A DNA stretch of 46,371 nt, from NCBI RefSeq assembly GCF_012933365.1, contig NZ_JABBVZ010000023.1, positions 1-46,371 of the forward strand, given 5' to 3'. The notes under the pieces were generated by a model that was given only the letters and a program-made list of their open reading frames with translations, ran no database searches and was not told where the DNA came from. The translations under genes were made by a program, and so were the position numbers. This document shows, one piece after another, positions 1 to 7,918 of this stretch (the stretch's first letter is position 1; each line of letters opens with the position of its first letter). Source of the stretch: Sulfobacillus harzensis. Lineage in GTDB: Bacteria > Bacillota > Sulfobacillia > Sulfobacillales > Sulfobacillaceae.

Positions 1-1
1 C

Positions 2-77
2 TGACCACCGCTACATGTGTTGTAGTTGCGTCAGTTCAGGCCCTAAATACGGTACAACAAATCTTTTTTCAAGGGAG
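2..77. repeat. 76-bp terminal inverted repeat, left copy
   Basis: This stretch is an exact reverse complement of the last 76 bases of the window (46296-46371); identity breaks at base 78. It ends in AAGGGAG, which is the Shine-Dalgarno of spoIIAB here and of the isochorismatase-like gene at the other end. The same reading frame is open through both copies. I infer an assembly-graph overlap or a chimeric contig end rather than a mobile-element terminus, because a transposon-like TIR would not flank a core sporulation operon. Confidence 0.95.
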
Positions 78-86
78 CGAAGCCAG

Positions 87-527
87 GTGAATCGCGTGCA
101 GTTACGTTTTCTTTCGGTTGCGGACAACGTCGGGCTGGCCCGGGTAACAGCGGCCGCGTTGGCGGGTCAGGCCAATTTTTCTCTTAACGACATTGAGGAA
201 ATTAAGGTGGCCGTGTCAGAGGCGGTATCCAATGCGGTCATTCATGCCTACCGAGGCCGGCCGGATGGCTGGATCCAAGTGGATTTAGAGCTGGATTCGA
301 CCGGTATCACCATTGACGTGGAAGACTGGGGCGTGGGCATCAAAGATATCGAGCAAGCCCGCGAGCCGGCCTATTCCGAAGATCCTGAACGGATGGGGTT
401 GGGCTTCGTATTCATGGAGTCCTTTATGCACGGTTTCGATGTGGAGTCGACCTTGGGCAAGGGCACGCGAGTCCACATGCGCCGGTTCGTGACGTTGTCT
501 GGGGAACTGTCGCGCGATGCCCAATGA
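87..527 (+). CDS. spoIIAB: Anti-sigma F factor / serine kinase SpoIIAB
   Basis: SpoIIAB holds sigma F inactive in the predivisional cell and phosphorylates SpoIIAA; in the forespore it releases sigma F. The protein is a 146-aa GHKL-fold kinase. Visible motifs are the N box with E45 and N49 (EAVSNAVIHAY), the G1 box DWGVG near 80-84, the G2 box MGLGF near 103, and GKGTRV near 124. The LARVT segment near residue 19 matches the sigma-contacting arginine region of the Bacillus protein. I chose GTG at 87 because AAGGGAG sits 9 nt upstream; an in-frame ATG at 15 would add a meaningless tail. It overlaps sigF by 11 bp. spoIIAA, normally just upstream, is missing, because the window begins in a repeat that also occurs at the other end. 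Identification is secure. Confidence 0.95.
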   Translation: MNRVQLRFLSVADNVGLARVTAAALAGQANFSLNDIEEIKVAVSEAVSNAVIHAYRGRPDGWIQVDLELDSTGITIDVEDWGVGIKDIEQAREPAYSEDPERMGLGFVFMESFMHGFDVESTLGKGTRVHMRRFVTLSGELSRDAQ

Positions 528-1281
528 GGAGGTTGTGGGCGAAGGCGGAGTGGACGAGCCCGGTCTCTACCGTCGAGCCCAAGCTGGGGACGAAGCCGCT
601 CGTCAGCAGCTGGTGGAGCGTCATTGGAACCTCATCTGGCACATTGTGCACCGTTTTTCAACGCGAGGGTATGAGCCGGACGATTTGTTTCAGGTGGGAG
701 CCATTGGCCTCTTAAAGGCCATTGACCGTTTTGACGTGGATCGCGGTCTCAAATTCTCGACTTATGCGGTTCCGCTCATTATGGGGGAAATTCGCCGCCA
801 TCTGCGAGACGATCAGCCTATCCGGGTCGCTCGTTCGCTGCGTGAACTGGGAATGAAGGTCGAGGCCACGCGTGCGCAGATGGCCCAGCGGCTGGGGCGG
901 GATCCGACCGCCCAAGAAATTGCGGAGGCCCTGAACGTTGAGGTGAGTGACATTACCGAAGCGTTGGAAGCGGTGCGCCCTTTAGCATCGCTCAATCAGA
1001 CGGTGGAGACGCCCAACGGGTCGGAAACGCCCATTGGAGACAACATTAGCGACTCCCGCGCGGAGGGCGAATGGCTAGAGCAATTGGCCCTCTCACAAGC
1101 CTTTCAACTGCTGGATGAGCGCGAACGCTTTATTTTGCGCCTGCGCTTTGTGGAGGGCCGGACACAGGTGGAGGTGGCGCGCCGCCTTAATGTATCCCAA
1201 GTGCAGGTGTCACGGTTAGAGCGGCGTGCGCTGGAGCGGCTCAAAGCGGCCCTGAGTGACGAGGAAAGTCAAAGCTCCTGA
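517..1281 (+). CDS. sigF: Forespore RNA polymerase sigma factor SigF (SpoIIAC)
   Basis: Sporulation sigma factor that directs early forespore transcription. The 254-aa protein has the group-3 sigma-70 layout: region 2 with the DDLFQVGAIGLLKAIDRFD core-binding stretch and a -10-recognition helix around VPLIMGEIRRHLRDD, a region 3 in the middle, and region 4 with the helix-turn-helix EVARRLNVSQVQVSRLERRAL near 220-240. Its start overlaps the end of spoIIAB, the standard coupled arrangement of the spoIIA operon. An intrinsic terminator follows 28 bp after the stop, separating it from the spoVA genes. SigG is the main alternative, but the adjacency to spoIIAB makes SigF the better call. Confidence 0.94.
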   Translation: MPNEEVVGEGGVDEPGLYRRAQAGDEAARQQLVERHWNLIWHIVHRFSTRGYEPDDLFQVGAIGLLKAIDRFDVDRGLKFSTYAVPLIMGEIRRHLRDDQPIRVARSLRELGMKVEATRAQMAQRLGRDPTAQEIAEALNVEVSDITEALEAVRPLASLNQTVETPNGSETPIGDNISDSRAEGEWLEQLALSQAFQLLDERERFILRLRFVEGRTQVEVARRLNVSQVQVSRLERRALERLKAALSDEESQSS

Positions 1282-1309
1282 GTAGGCGCTAGCACCTTTG
1301 GTCACACTA

Positions 1310-1337
1310 CTCCCGAACCCAAGTTCGGGAGTTTTCT
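1310..1337 (+). terminator. Intrinsic terminator between sigF and spoVAC
   Basis: A perfect 9-bp stem (CTCCCGAAC 1310-1318 with GTTCGGGAG 1323-1331), a 4-nt loop CCAA and then TTTTCT form a textbook rho-independent terminator. It ends the spoIIA operon 18 bp before the spoVAC start codon, so spoVA transcription must initiate inside or just beyond it, or depend on partial readthrough. I could not recognise a convincing sigma G promoter in the 73-bp gap. Confidence 0.85.
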
Positions 1338-1354
1338 ATGACCGGAGGGGACTT

Positions 1355-1804
1355 ATGGATTCCGAGAAGAAGCAATATCAAGAGCTAACCCAGCGCATGA
1401 TGCCTAAGCGGCCCATTCTGCGCAATGTGTTGTGGGCCTTTTTTGTTGGCGGGATTATTTCCGAGGTGGGTCAATGCGTCCAGTGGTTCTTTATGCACCA
1501 GGCTCATCTAAGTGCGAAAGCTGCGGGAGCGCCGACGTCGGTGGTGATGATTGGGGTCGGAGCCCTCTTGACGGGGCTCGGTTGGTACGACCGAGTCGTC
1601 AAACGCGGGGGCATGGGGGGCTCGCTGCCCATTACTGGGTTTGCCAACGCCATGGTCGCGCCGGCGATGGAATATAAGACGGAGGGCCTGGTTATGGGCA
1701 TTGGGGCCCGTCTGTTCACCGTTGCCGGACCGGTATTGGTCTATGGTATGGCAGCGGCTTTTGTGGTCAGCGGGATTCGTTACCTGATTACGGGGGTCGC
1801 CTGA
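1355..1804 (+). CDS. spoVAC: Stage V sporulation protein AC (SpoVAC)
   Basis: Inner-membrane component of the SpoVA channel that moves Ca-dipicolinic acid into the forespore and out during germination; in Bacillus SpoVAC behaves as a mechanosensitive channel. The 149-aa protein has the family start (KKQYQELTQRMMPKRP) followed by four hydrophobic segments, with the conserved GGMGGSLPITGFANAM loop near the middle. Start ATG 1355 is preceded by GGAGGGG at 1344-1350; an upstream in-frame GTG at 1298 would translate through the terminator and is rejected. Its TGA overlaps the ATG of spoVAD by one base, so the two are translationally coupled. Confidence 0.95.
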   Translation: MDSEKKQYQELTQRMMPKRPILRNVLWAFFVGGIISEVGQCVQWFFMHQAHLSAKAAGAPTSVVMIGVGALLTGLGWYDRVVKRGGMGGSLPITGFANAMVAPAMEYKTEGLVMGIGARLFTVAGPVLVYGMAAAFVVSGIRYLITGVA

Positions 1805-2829
1805 TGGCGGTGGATAAAATTGGCCAGGCCACCTACGCCGTGCAAGGAGTGTACATCCAAGGAACCGGTTCCGTGGTGGGACCCAAGGAGGGTCAGGGTC
1901 CGCTTGGTCAACAGTTCGACCGCGTGTGGAAGGATGAGCGGGCTGGGCAAGCCACGTTTGAAAAAGCGGAGCAGGCGCTCTTGATTGAGTCCTATGACGA
2001 AGCCCTCAAGAAGGCCCAAAAGCGTTGGGAGGATATTGAACTGGTGGTGGGTGGCGATCTGCTGGATCAAATTATTACCACCAACTTCAGCGCCCGCCAA
2101 CATGGACGGCCCACCTTGGGGCTGTTTTCCGCATGTGCCACCTTTACGGAAGCGTTGGCAGTGGGCGCACTACTCATAGGTGGGAACGGTCCCAAGACTG
2201 TCCTGGCTTCCGCGGCTAGCCATCATCAAACCGCCGAGCGGCAGTTTCGCTTTCCAGTGGAGTTGGGGTATCAAAGGACCCCGACCACCGCTTGGACCGC
2301 GACGGCAGCCGGCGCGGTGGTGTTGTCGGAAGATGTGGGGCCCTTAGCCATCGAGGCCGTGACCGTGGGGCGGGTAGTCGATATTGGCGGGAAGGATCCC
2401 AACGACATGGGCAGCGCCATGGCGCCGGCCGCCTTTGACACCATCTCCCAGCATCTTCAGGATACCGGCCAAGAGCCCGGGGATTTCGACAAGATCTATA
2501 CCGGGGATCTGGGCCACTTCGGCATCAAAATGCTCATCGAGTATGCGGCCCAAAAAGGTCTTCAGTTTGGGGACGAATTGGATGATTGCGGCCGGTCCCT
2601 ATATAACCAGGCAACCCAAGATACGCATAACGGCGGATCAGGGCCTGGTTGTTCCGCTAGTGTCTTTGCAGGTCCGCTAGCCCGACGACTGGTTCGGGGC
2701 GACTGGGACCGTATTTTGCTGGTGGCCACCGGCGCTCTCTTTTCCCCCACCACCTATCAGCAGGGCGAGACCATTCCCTGCGTGGCCCACGCTGTGGCGA
2801 TCAAAGCGGTAAGGGGGGCAGGCCAATGA
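1804..2829 (+). CDS. spoVAD: Stage V sporulation protein AD (SpoVAD)
   Basis: Peripheral SpoVA subunit that binds dipicolinic acid on the inner spore membrane. The 341-aa length and the sequence match the family, which has a thiolase-like fold. Recognisable stretches are the GTGSVVGPKEGQGPLG N-terminus, the FSACATFTEAL segment around residues 108-118 at the position of the thiolase nucleophile, and the TGDLGHFG region near 236. It starts at the ATGA overlap with spoVAC and its stop overlaps the spoVAEb start. The neighbours confirm the operon. Confidence 0.96.
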   Translation: MAVDKIGQATYAVQGVYIQGTGSVVGPKEGQGPLGQQFDRVWKDERAGQATFEKAEQALLIESYDEALKKAQKRWEDIELVVGGDLLDQIITTNFSARQHGRPTLGLFSACATFTEALAVGALLIGGNGPKTVLASAASHHQTAERQFRFPVELGYQRTPTTAWTATAAGAVVLSEDVGPLAIEAVTVGRVVDIGGKDPNDMGSAMAPAAFDTISQHLQDTGQEPGDFDKIYTGDLGHFGIKMLIEYAAQKGLQFGDELDDCGRSLYNQATQDTHNGGSGPGCSASVFAGPLARRLVRGDWDRILLVATGALFSPTTYQQGETIPCVAHAVAIKAVRGAGQ

Positions 2830-3176
2830 TGTTTTTGTGGGCCTTTATCATCGGAGGGCTCTTGTGCGTGATAGCCCAGCTGGTGATGGACTTTGGTCGG
2901 TATACGCCCGGGCAAGTGCTGGTGCTGTTTGTAGTGTTGGGCGCCATCGCGGGCGGGATCGGGCTCTATGGCAAGCTGGTGAACTTTGCCGGAGCCGGAG
3001 CCACGGTACCCCTTCCGGGATTTGGCTACACGATGGTGGAGGGAATTGGGCAAGCTGTTCGCGAGAAGGGGCCGTTAGGGCTTTTTACCGGAGGACTGAC
3101 GGCAGCGGCTGGCGGCATTAAAGCGGCCGTACTGTTTGGTTTGGCGGCGGCATTAATCTTCAAGCCGAAAGCCTAG
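2826..3176 (+). CDS. spoVAEb: Stage V sporulation protein AE, membrane form (SpoVAEb)
   Basis: Small integral membrane subunit of the SpoVA dipicolinate channel. The 116-aa product has hydrophobic stretches at roughly residues 3-20, 28-45 and 92-112, and the family loop GATVPLPGFGYTMVEG in the middle. The start is the first of two adjacent ATG codons inside the spoVAD stop overlap. Related in fold to SpoVAC. Confidence 0.94.
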   Translation: MMFLWAFIIGGLLCVIAQLVMDFGRYTPGQVLVLFVVLGAIAGGIGLYGKLVNFAGAGATVPLPGFGYTMVEGIGQAVREKGPLGLFTGGLTAAAGGIKAAVLFGLAAALIFKPKA

Positions 3177-3201
3177 TATCCGACAGACGGGAGGTTACAG
3201 G

Positions 3202-3771
3202 GTGGAAAAGAAGCGTGTCATCATACTGACGGATGGAGATCAAACCGCTTACCGGGCGCTGTCCGAAGCCTGCGACGAGTTGGCATGCCACCCGCTGCGA
3301 GCCTCGGAAGGGAACCCCACGCCCCTTTCAGGCCAGGAATTGGTGGAAAGGATATTAAAGGCGCCTAAGGAACCGGTGGTGGTCATGGTGGATGACCGGG
3401 GCGACGCCGGATTGGGCCAAGGCGAGCGCGCCTTGGACGTACTTATCAACTCCCCGGAATTGGATGTGATGGGGGTGGTGGCCGTGGCGGCGAATACCCA
3501 TCCCGTCGAGGGGGTCCAGGTGGCGGAGTCTGTAGACCAGGACGGCCGTGTGGTGGAAAAGGCGGTCGACAAGGACGGACATCCGGTGGCTGATGCCGTG
3601 CTGCGGGGCGATACCGTGGATGTGCTTCAGGGTTATAAGGGACCCATTGTGGGACTCGGCGACCCGGGGAAAATGGAGGGCCACGATGCGGTAGGCCGGG
3701 GCGTACCGGCCACCCGCAAGGCATTGGAGGAAATCTTGCAAAAGGGGGGCAGCGGCCGTGCCCACGGTTAA
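3202..3771 (+). CDS. spoVAEa: Stage V sporulation protein AE, soluble form (SpoVAEa)
   Basis: Soluble 189-aa protein of the SpoVAEa family, encoded between spoVAEb and spoVAF as in Bacillus. The N-terminus KKRVIILTDGDQTAYRAL and the PVVVMVDDRGDAGLGQGERAL stretch are typical. No membrane segment or signal peptide is seen. Its biochemical role is not established. GTG start at 3202, with GGGAGGT about 6 nt upstream. The end overlaps the spoVAF start by 14 bp. Many clostridial spoVA operons lack this gene, so its presence without spoVAA/AB is a mixed arrangement. Confidence 0.9.
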   Translation: MEKKRVIILTDGDQTAYRALSEACDELACHPLRASEGNPTPLSGQELVERILKAPKEPVVVMVDDRGDAGLGQGERALDVLINSPELDVMGVVAVAANTHPVEGVQVAESVDQDGRVVEKAVDKDGHPVADAVLRGDTVDVLQGYKGPIVGLGDPGKMEGHDAVGRGVPATRKALEEILQKGGSGRAHG

Positions 3772-5293
3772 ATACAAAGTGCATGGCAAGGGGGCCGTTG
3801 CCACCCCGGAGATTTCCGACAAGCTTGAAGACAATCTCAAGTGGATGAAACGGTATTTAGGATATAAGGAGTCCTTCGATATCTTAGTTCGGGAGTTCGA
3901 GGTGGCGGGGCACAAGTGCGCGTTAATCTGCGTGGACTCCTTTATAGACTCTACCGTGCTGACACTTATCATGAAAGAGCTGGAGGCTCTGCCCGAGAGC
4001 GCCCTCACGCACCCGACCATGAACGGGCTCTTGAACCACGCGATTCCCTACATTGAGGTCTCGCCGGTGAGTGAATTGGATTCAGCTGCCAACCAGGTGC
4101 TGGCTGGGCCCGTCGCCTTTTTGGTCGACGGCGTAAAGCATGTGGTGGTTGTGGATGTGCGGAAGTATCCGGACCGAAAGCCCAGCGAGCCGTCGTTGGA
4201 GCGTGTTTTACGGGGACCGCACGATGGATTCGTTGAGACTTTGGTGTTCAACACCATATTGGTCCGCCGCCGGCTTCGCGATCCTAATCTCCGCATGGAG
4301 GCCCTGCAAGTAGGTCGCCGATCCAAGAGCGACGTGGTGATAATGTATATCAAGGACATTGCCGATGATCGGTTGGTGAAACTCATCCGGCAACGTTTGA
4401 AAACGATTGATGGCGATGCTATGACCATGTCAGAAAAGGCGCTGCAGGAGTGGGTTATCAAAAAGCCCTGGTGGAATCCATTCCCCAACGGAAAATTCAC
4501 TGAACGTCCGGACGTGGCCGCTGAGCATCTAACCGAAGGGCATGTCTTAATCATGATTGACACGTCCCCCAACGCCCTGATCCTGCCGGTGACGCTGTTT
4601 TCCTTCTTGCAGTCGGCCGAGGAGTACCACGAAGATGTGATGGTTGGGACCTATCTCAAATGGGTCCGATTTCTGGGCATTTTGTTTGCCTGGGTGGTTC
4701 CGCCGCTCTGGTATGCTCTGGTGATCACCCATACTCACTTGCCTGGCAAGATGGATATTCTGATGAAGCCCAAAGTCACTGACATCCCGCTCTTCTGGCA
4801 ATTGGTGGGCCTGGAGATTGGCGTGGACCTCTTGCGGTTAGCCCTGACCTTTAGCCCGGATCCGCTGACCCAATCCATGGGATTTTTTGGCGCCATCCTT
4901 TTAGGCAACGTGGCCATCAAGGCCAAACTGATTGACGCTGAGCCCATGGTGCTGGTTGCTCTGGCGGCCGTGGGAACATTCACAGCGCCCGACATTGACT
5001 TCGGCATGGCGATCCGCATGCTGCGCGCCTTCCTCTTGGTGTGTACGGGTATCGGCGCGATGATTGCGCTCCCGTGGGGGGGCTTTGCCGCCGGCATGAT
5101 TATCCCCTTGATCATCATGTTCACCAATGATTCCTTTGGCGTCTCCTACATCTGGCCCGTGATTCCGTTCAACGGTCCGGCAGCGTTGGCTCAGTTCACC
5201 CGGAAGCCGCTCAACATGAAAATCTATCGCCCCTCCTTAACCCATCCCAAGGATAAAACCCACCGGCGGCCGCCGGGAAAGGAGTCGGTTTAG
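3758..5293 (+). CDS. spoVAF: Stage V sporulation protein AF (SpoVAF), GerA-family membrane protein
   Basis: 511-aa homologue of the A subunits of germinant receptors, encoded last in the spoVA operon and proposed to modulate germination at the inner spore membrane. A soluble N-terminal half (about 1-290) contains the family's EFEVAGHKCALICVDSFID and VVVVDVRKYPDRKPSEPSLERVLRGP motifs. It is followed by several membrane helices between about 300 and 460, ending in a basic tail. GTG start at 3758 inside the spoVAEa end. The operon context separates it from true GerA/GerBA receptors, which come with B and C subunits that are absent here. Confidence 0.93.
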   Translation: MPTVKYKVHGKGAVATPEISDKLEDNLKWMKRYLGYKESFDILVREFEVAGHKCALICVDSFIDSTVLTLIMKELEALPESALTHPTMNGLLNHAIPYIEVSPVSELDSAANQVLAGPVAFLVDGVKHVVVVDVRKYPDRKPSEPSLERVLRGPHDGFVETLVFNTILVRRRLRDPNLRMEALQVGRRSKSDVVIMYIKDIADDRLVKLIRQRLKTIDGDAMTMSEKALQEWVIKKPWWNPFPNGKFTERPDVAAEHLTEGHVLIMIDTSPNALILPVTLFSFLQSAEEYHEDVMVGTYLKWVRFLGILFAWVVPPLWYALVITHTHLPGKMDILMKPKVTDIPLFWQLVGLEIGVDLLRLALTFSPDPLTQSMGFFGAILLGNVAIKAKLIDAEPMVLVALAAVGTFTAPDIDFGMAIRMLRAFLLVCTGIGAMIALPWGGFAAGMIIPLIIMFTNDSFGVSYIWPVIPFNGPAALAQFTRKPLNMKIYRPSLTHPKDKTHRRPPGKESV

Positions 5294-5296
5294 CGG

Positions 5297-5325
5297 TTGA
5301 CCCAATGGGGGGGCGATGCTAGTCT
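5297..5325 (+). promoter_or_regulatory. Candidate sigma A promoter for lysA
   Basis: TTGACC (5297-5302), a 17-bp spacer and TGCTAGTCT, an extended -10 (TGn followed by TAGTCT at 5320-5325), stand immediately after the spoVAF stop. Predicted initiation falls near 5332, just before the hairpin at 5337, so the lysA leader would start with that stem. Sequence inference only. Confidence 0.5.
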
Positions 5326-5336
5326 GGAGACAGAAC

Positions 5337-5367
5337 GGGACGCGATCCGTCGCGTCCCTTACTCTCT
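5337..5367 (+). terminator. Hairpin between spoVAF and lysA (terminator or leader stem)
   Basis: A perfect 9-bp GC-rich stem (GGGACGCGA 5337-5345, TCGCGTCCC 5350-5358) with loop TCCG is followed by a weak pyrimidine run, TTACTCTCT. It probably ends the spoVA operon. Because the candidate lysA promoter lies upstream of it, it would also be the first structure in the lysA transcript. It lacks the T-box consensus and any lysine-riboswitch length, so I do not call a riboswitch. Confidence 0.55.
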
Positions 5368-5385
5368 GGATAGGGGTTGGGCAGT

Positions 5386-6708
5386 TTGCGCCCGGACACA
5401 TACACGAAAAATCCCGATGGCTCGATCGCCATTGGCGGGATTTCACTACAAGATTTAGCACGGGAATTTGGTACCCCCTTATATATATTGGATTACGCGT
5501 CCATTGTGCGGCGCATGCAGCACTATCGCGATGCACTCCAGTCCATGAGGCCCGCTGGCCGGGCGGCGTACGCCGGCAAGGCTTTTCTGTGTCGGGCCAT
5601 GGTGGAAGTGGTGCAGCAGCAAGGGTTGATGCTCGACGTGGTATCTGGCGGAGAGCTGTTCACGGCCCTCAAGGCGGGATTTCCGGCTGAGCAAATTATT
5701 TTTCATGGCAACGTCAAGACAGATGAGGAATTGGAATTAGGCTTAACCGCCGGTGTCGGACAGTTTGTAGTGGATTCCCTTAGTGAGTTGGAACGCTTGG
5801 ATCGCTTGGCGCGGCGGTTTTCGCGGCAGGCACCGGTGCTGCTCCGCATCACCCCCGGTATTGATGCCCACACGCATGATTTCATCCGTACGGGTCACTT
5901 CGACTCCAAGTTTGGATTTGGCCTGGCCGACGATATCGCCGATCAGGCTATGGAATTGGCGCTGGCGTCGGAGCATGTGACGACAAACGGATTTCACGCC
6001 CATATCGGCTCGCAAATTCTTGAGACCGACCCGTTTGTGGCCAATGCGGAAGCCCTGTTGCGCTTTAGTCGCCGGTGGCACGAGCGAGCGGGCTTTTGGC
6101 CGCGGGTGTTGGACATTGGCGGAGGCATCGGTGTGCGTTACGACGAGACAGACACGCCACCCGTGTTGGACGTCATTGTGCAGCGTGTGGAACGCGCTCT
6201 TGAAGCCCTCACGCCGCCCGATCTTGAGCCGCCTCAGGTGATTATGGAACCGGGGCGGTCGATTGTCGCCGAGGCGGGCGCGACTCTCTATACGGTGGAG
6301 GCTGAAAAGACGGTGGCCGGCGGCAAGATGTATGTGGCCGTGGATGGCGGCATGGGCGATAATATTCGTCCGGCCTTGTATCAAGCGCGGTACGGAGCCG
6401 AGGTGGATGGCAAGCGGGACGACGCCCCCGACTGTGTGGCAACGCTGGCCGGCCGCTATTGCGAAAGCGGCGACATTCTCATTGAGGGGGCGTCCTTAAA
6501 ACGGCCTCAGGTTGGCGACCTTGTCGCGGTTTGGGCGACGGGCGCCTACAATTACTCCATGGCCTCAACCTATAACCGTGTACCGCGTCCCGCGGTCGTG
6601 GCGGTTTATGAAGGAACAGCGGACTTGTGGGTGGAACGGGAGACTTGGGAGGACGTCATGCGGTTGGACAAGCCTTTGAAGTTCGCCCAGCGGCGCGTGA
6701 ACGCCTAA
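5386..6708 (+). CDS. lysA: Diaminopimelate decarboxylase LysA
   Basis: PLP enzyme that decarboxylates meso-diaminopimelate to L-lysine, the last step of lysine synthesis. The protein is a fold-III alanine-racemase-type TIM barrel: the PLP lysine is in YAGKAF (about residue 65), with HAHIGSQI, the glycine-rich DIGGGIGV, the EPGRS phosphate-binding motif, and the CESGD substrate motif supplied across the dimer. About 440 aa is normal. I prefer TTG 5386 because AGGGG ends 9 nt upstream; TTG 5377 is possible but sits almost on top of the Shine-Dalgarno. The stop overlaps the scpA start (TAATG). Confidence 0.95.
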   Translation: MRPDTYTKNPDGSIAIGGISLQDLAREFGTPLYILDYASIVRRMQHYRDALQSMRPAGRAAYAGKAFLCRAMVEVVQQQGLMLDVVSGGELFTALKAGFPAEQIIFHGNVKTDEELELGLTAGVGQFVVDSLSELERLDRLARRFSRQAPVLLRITPGIDAHTHDFIRTGHFDSKFGFGLADDIADQAMELALASEHVTTNGFHAHIGSQILETDPFVANAEALLRFSRRWHERAGFWPRVLDIGGGIGVRYDETDTPPVLDVIVQRVERALEALTPPDLEPPQVIMEPGRSIVAEAGATLYTVEAEKTVAGGKMYVAVDGGMGDNIRPALYQARYGAEVDGKRDDAPDCVATLAGRYCESGDILIEGASLKRPQVGDLVAVWATGAYNYSMASTYNRVPRPAVVAVYEGTADLWVERETWEDVMRLDKPLKFAQRRVNA

Positions 6709-7385
6709 TGGCTTCTGAGGAGGGGCTAGGACTGTACGCCCTGGCCGACCGCATTCGCCGTCATCCAGAATTGGCCCGAGAACTTCAGGTCTCTGCGCTG
6801 GCCCAGGAAGTGGGTGAGCACTGGCGCGAGCATAGCGACATGCTGGCCATTAGCGAGGAAATGCCGGTGGCGGCCTGGATTGTCAAAAAGAAGGTCGAGG
6901 GACTCATTCGTCCTGAGGAACCCCAGGTAGAGGAACCCGGGTTTGATCTAAGTCTGCGGCCCCCTTGGCTTGACGAGGCACTCTGGGTGCTTCAGGAGCA
7001 GGTACAGCGCGCTGCCGCCCGATGGGATCGGCCGGGGCAGGAAATTGTCCGCCCTGCCGCGCCGGTGAAGGACAGCAGCCCCTGGAAGTTATCCTGGGCC
7101 TATCCTAATGTGCGTCCTAAGCCCGTCCCGCCGGAACGTCGGGTAGCACGGGAGGTCGAGCCCCTCAGCGACCATATTCGGTCATTATCGGAGGCGGTTG
7201 CTCGCCTCGGCCGGGTGAATCTTCAGGCCAGCTTGGCGGATCGGCCACGCCCGGAATGGGTGGCGCGTTTTTTGGCGGCCGTTCACCTTTGGCACACGCG
7301 GGCGGTGGAGGTCGAGCAATCGGCGGCGTTCGCCCCTATTCATCTGACCCCCGGAGGTGAGCGTCGTGAATTTGGACCTTCTTGA
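6708..7385 (+). CDS. scpA: Segregation and condensation protein A (ScpA), divergent
   Basis: Kleisin subunit that bridges the two SMC heads in the chromosome condensin. The 225-aa protein is poorly conserved in the middle, with a proline- and charge-rich linker around 130-165. The N-terminal helical part (LYALADRIRRHPELAREL) and the C-terminal winged helix ending FLAAVHLWHTRAVEVEQ are recognisable. The immediate scpB neighbour supports the call strongly. ATG 6708 overlaps the lysA stop, giving translational coupling; an upstream in-frame start inside lysA is rejected. Assignment rests partly on context. Confidence 0.8.
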   Translation: MASEEGLGLYALADRIRRHPELARELQVSALAQEVGEHWREHSDMLAISEEMPVAAWIVKKKVEGLIRPEEPQVEEPGFDLSLRPPWLDEALWVLQEQVQRAAARWDRPGQEIVRPAAPVKDSSPWKLSWAYPNVRPKPVPPERRVAREVEPLSDHIRSLSEAVARLGRVNLQASLADRPRPEWVARFLAAVHLWHTRAVEVEQSAAFAPIHLTPGGERREFGPS

Positions 7386-7890
7386 GGCCCTGTTGTTCGT
7401 TCATGGCGATCCGGTCTCGGTTGACCAACTGGCGCTATGGTTGGACCTGCCCAGCACCGGCGTGGAGCAGCAATTGCAGGCGTTGGATGAAGCCTTGCAA
7501 TCTCGCCAGTCAGGCCTCAGTGTTCAGCGCGTCGCCGGTGGGGTGCGACTGACCACGCATCCTCGGCTTCAAGATGCACTGGCCGCACGGCTCGGCCGGC
7601 GCGCGCCGGAACCGCTGTCGCATGCCGCCTGGGAGGTACTGGCGATTGTCGCCTATCGCCAACCCATCACCCGCCTGGAAATTGAAGCCATTCGTCAAAC
7701 CGGATCGGAACGGGCCCTGGACACCCTCCTAAACCGCGAGCTGATTGAGGAAGTCGGACGCAAGGAAGCTCCCGGCAGGCCCATTTTATATGGTACTACG
7801 GCGCGCTTTTTGCGGGAATTCGGATTGGACAGCCCCTCGGATTTACCGCCGCTCAGTGTCGGTGGCGAGACAACCTCGTCCCAGGAATAG
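7366..7890 (+). CDS. scpB: Segregation and condensation protein B (ScpB)
   Basis: Winged-helix dimer that stabilises ScpA on the SMC complex. It is 174 aa, with two winged-helix domains. Family signatures are the LLEALLFVHGDPVS N-terminus, AWEVLAIVAYRQPITRLEIEAIRQT around 90-115, and the GRPILYGTT beta-wing near 140. GTG 7366 is chosen because GGAGGTGA (7353-7360) is 5 nt upstream; GTG 7357 lies inside that Shine-Dalgarno. It overlaps the end of scpA by 20 bp. Confidence 0.95.
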   Translation: MNLDLLEALLFVHGDPVSVDQLALWLDLPSTGVEQQLQALDEALQSRQSGLSVQRVAGGVRLTTHPRLQDALAARLGRRAPEPLSHAAWEVLAIVAYRQPITRLEIEAIRQTGSERALDTLLNRELIEEVGRKEAPGRPILYGTTARFLREFGLDSPSDLPPLSVGGETTSSQE

Positions 7891-7918
7891 AAACCAATCG
7901 CAGGGGCACGCTAGCGCC

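Noticed and set aside
1..77. Transposon terminal inverted repeat
   Set aside because: No transposase or target duplication can be seen, and the repeat would enclose 46 kb of core chromosome; an assembly effect explains it better.
1282..1354. Sigma G promoter for the spoVA operon
   Set aside because: No credible GHATR / CATnnTA pair at correct spacing was found; the gap is mostly a terminator and a ribosome site.
5297..5386. T-box or lysine riboswitch before lysA
   Set aside because: The leader is under 60 nt, has no AGGGTGG-type T-box consensus and no multi-helix aptamer; only one hairpin is present.
5743..6384. 213-codon minus-strand frame inside lysA
   Set aside because: Shadow of a well-identified gene; histidine- and arginine-rich composition typical of antisense frames.
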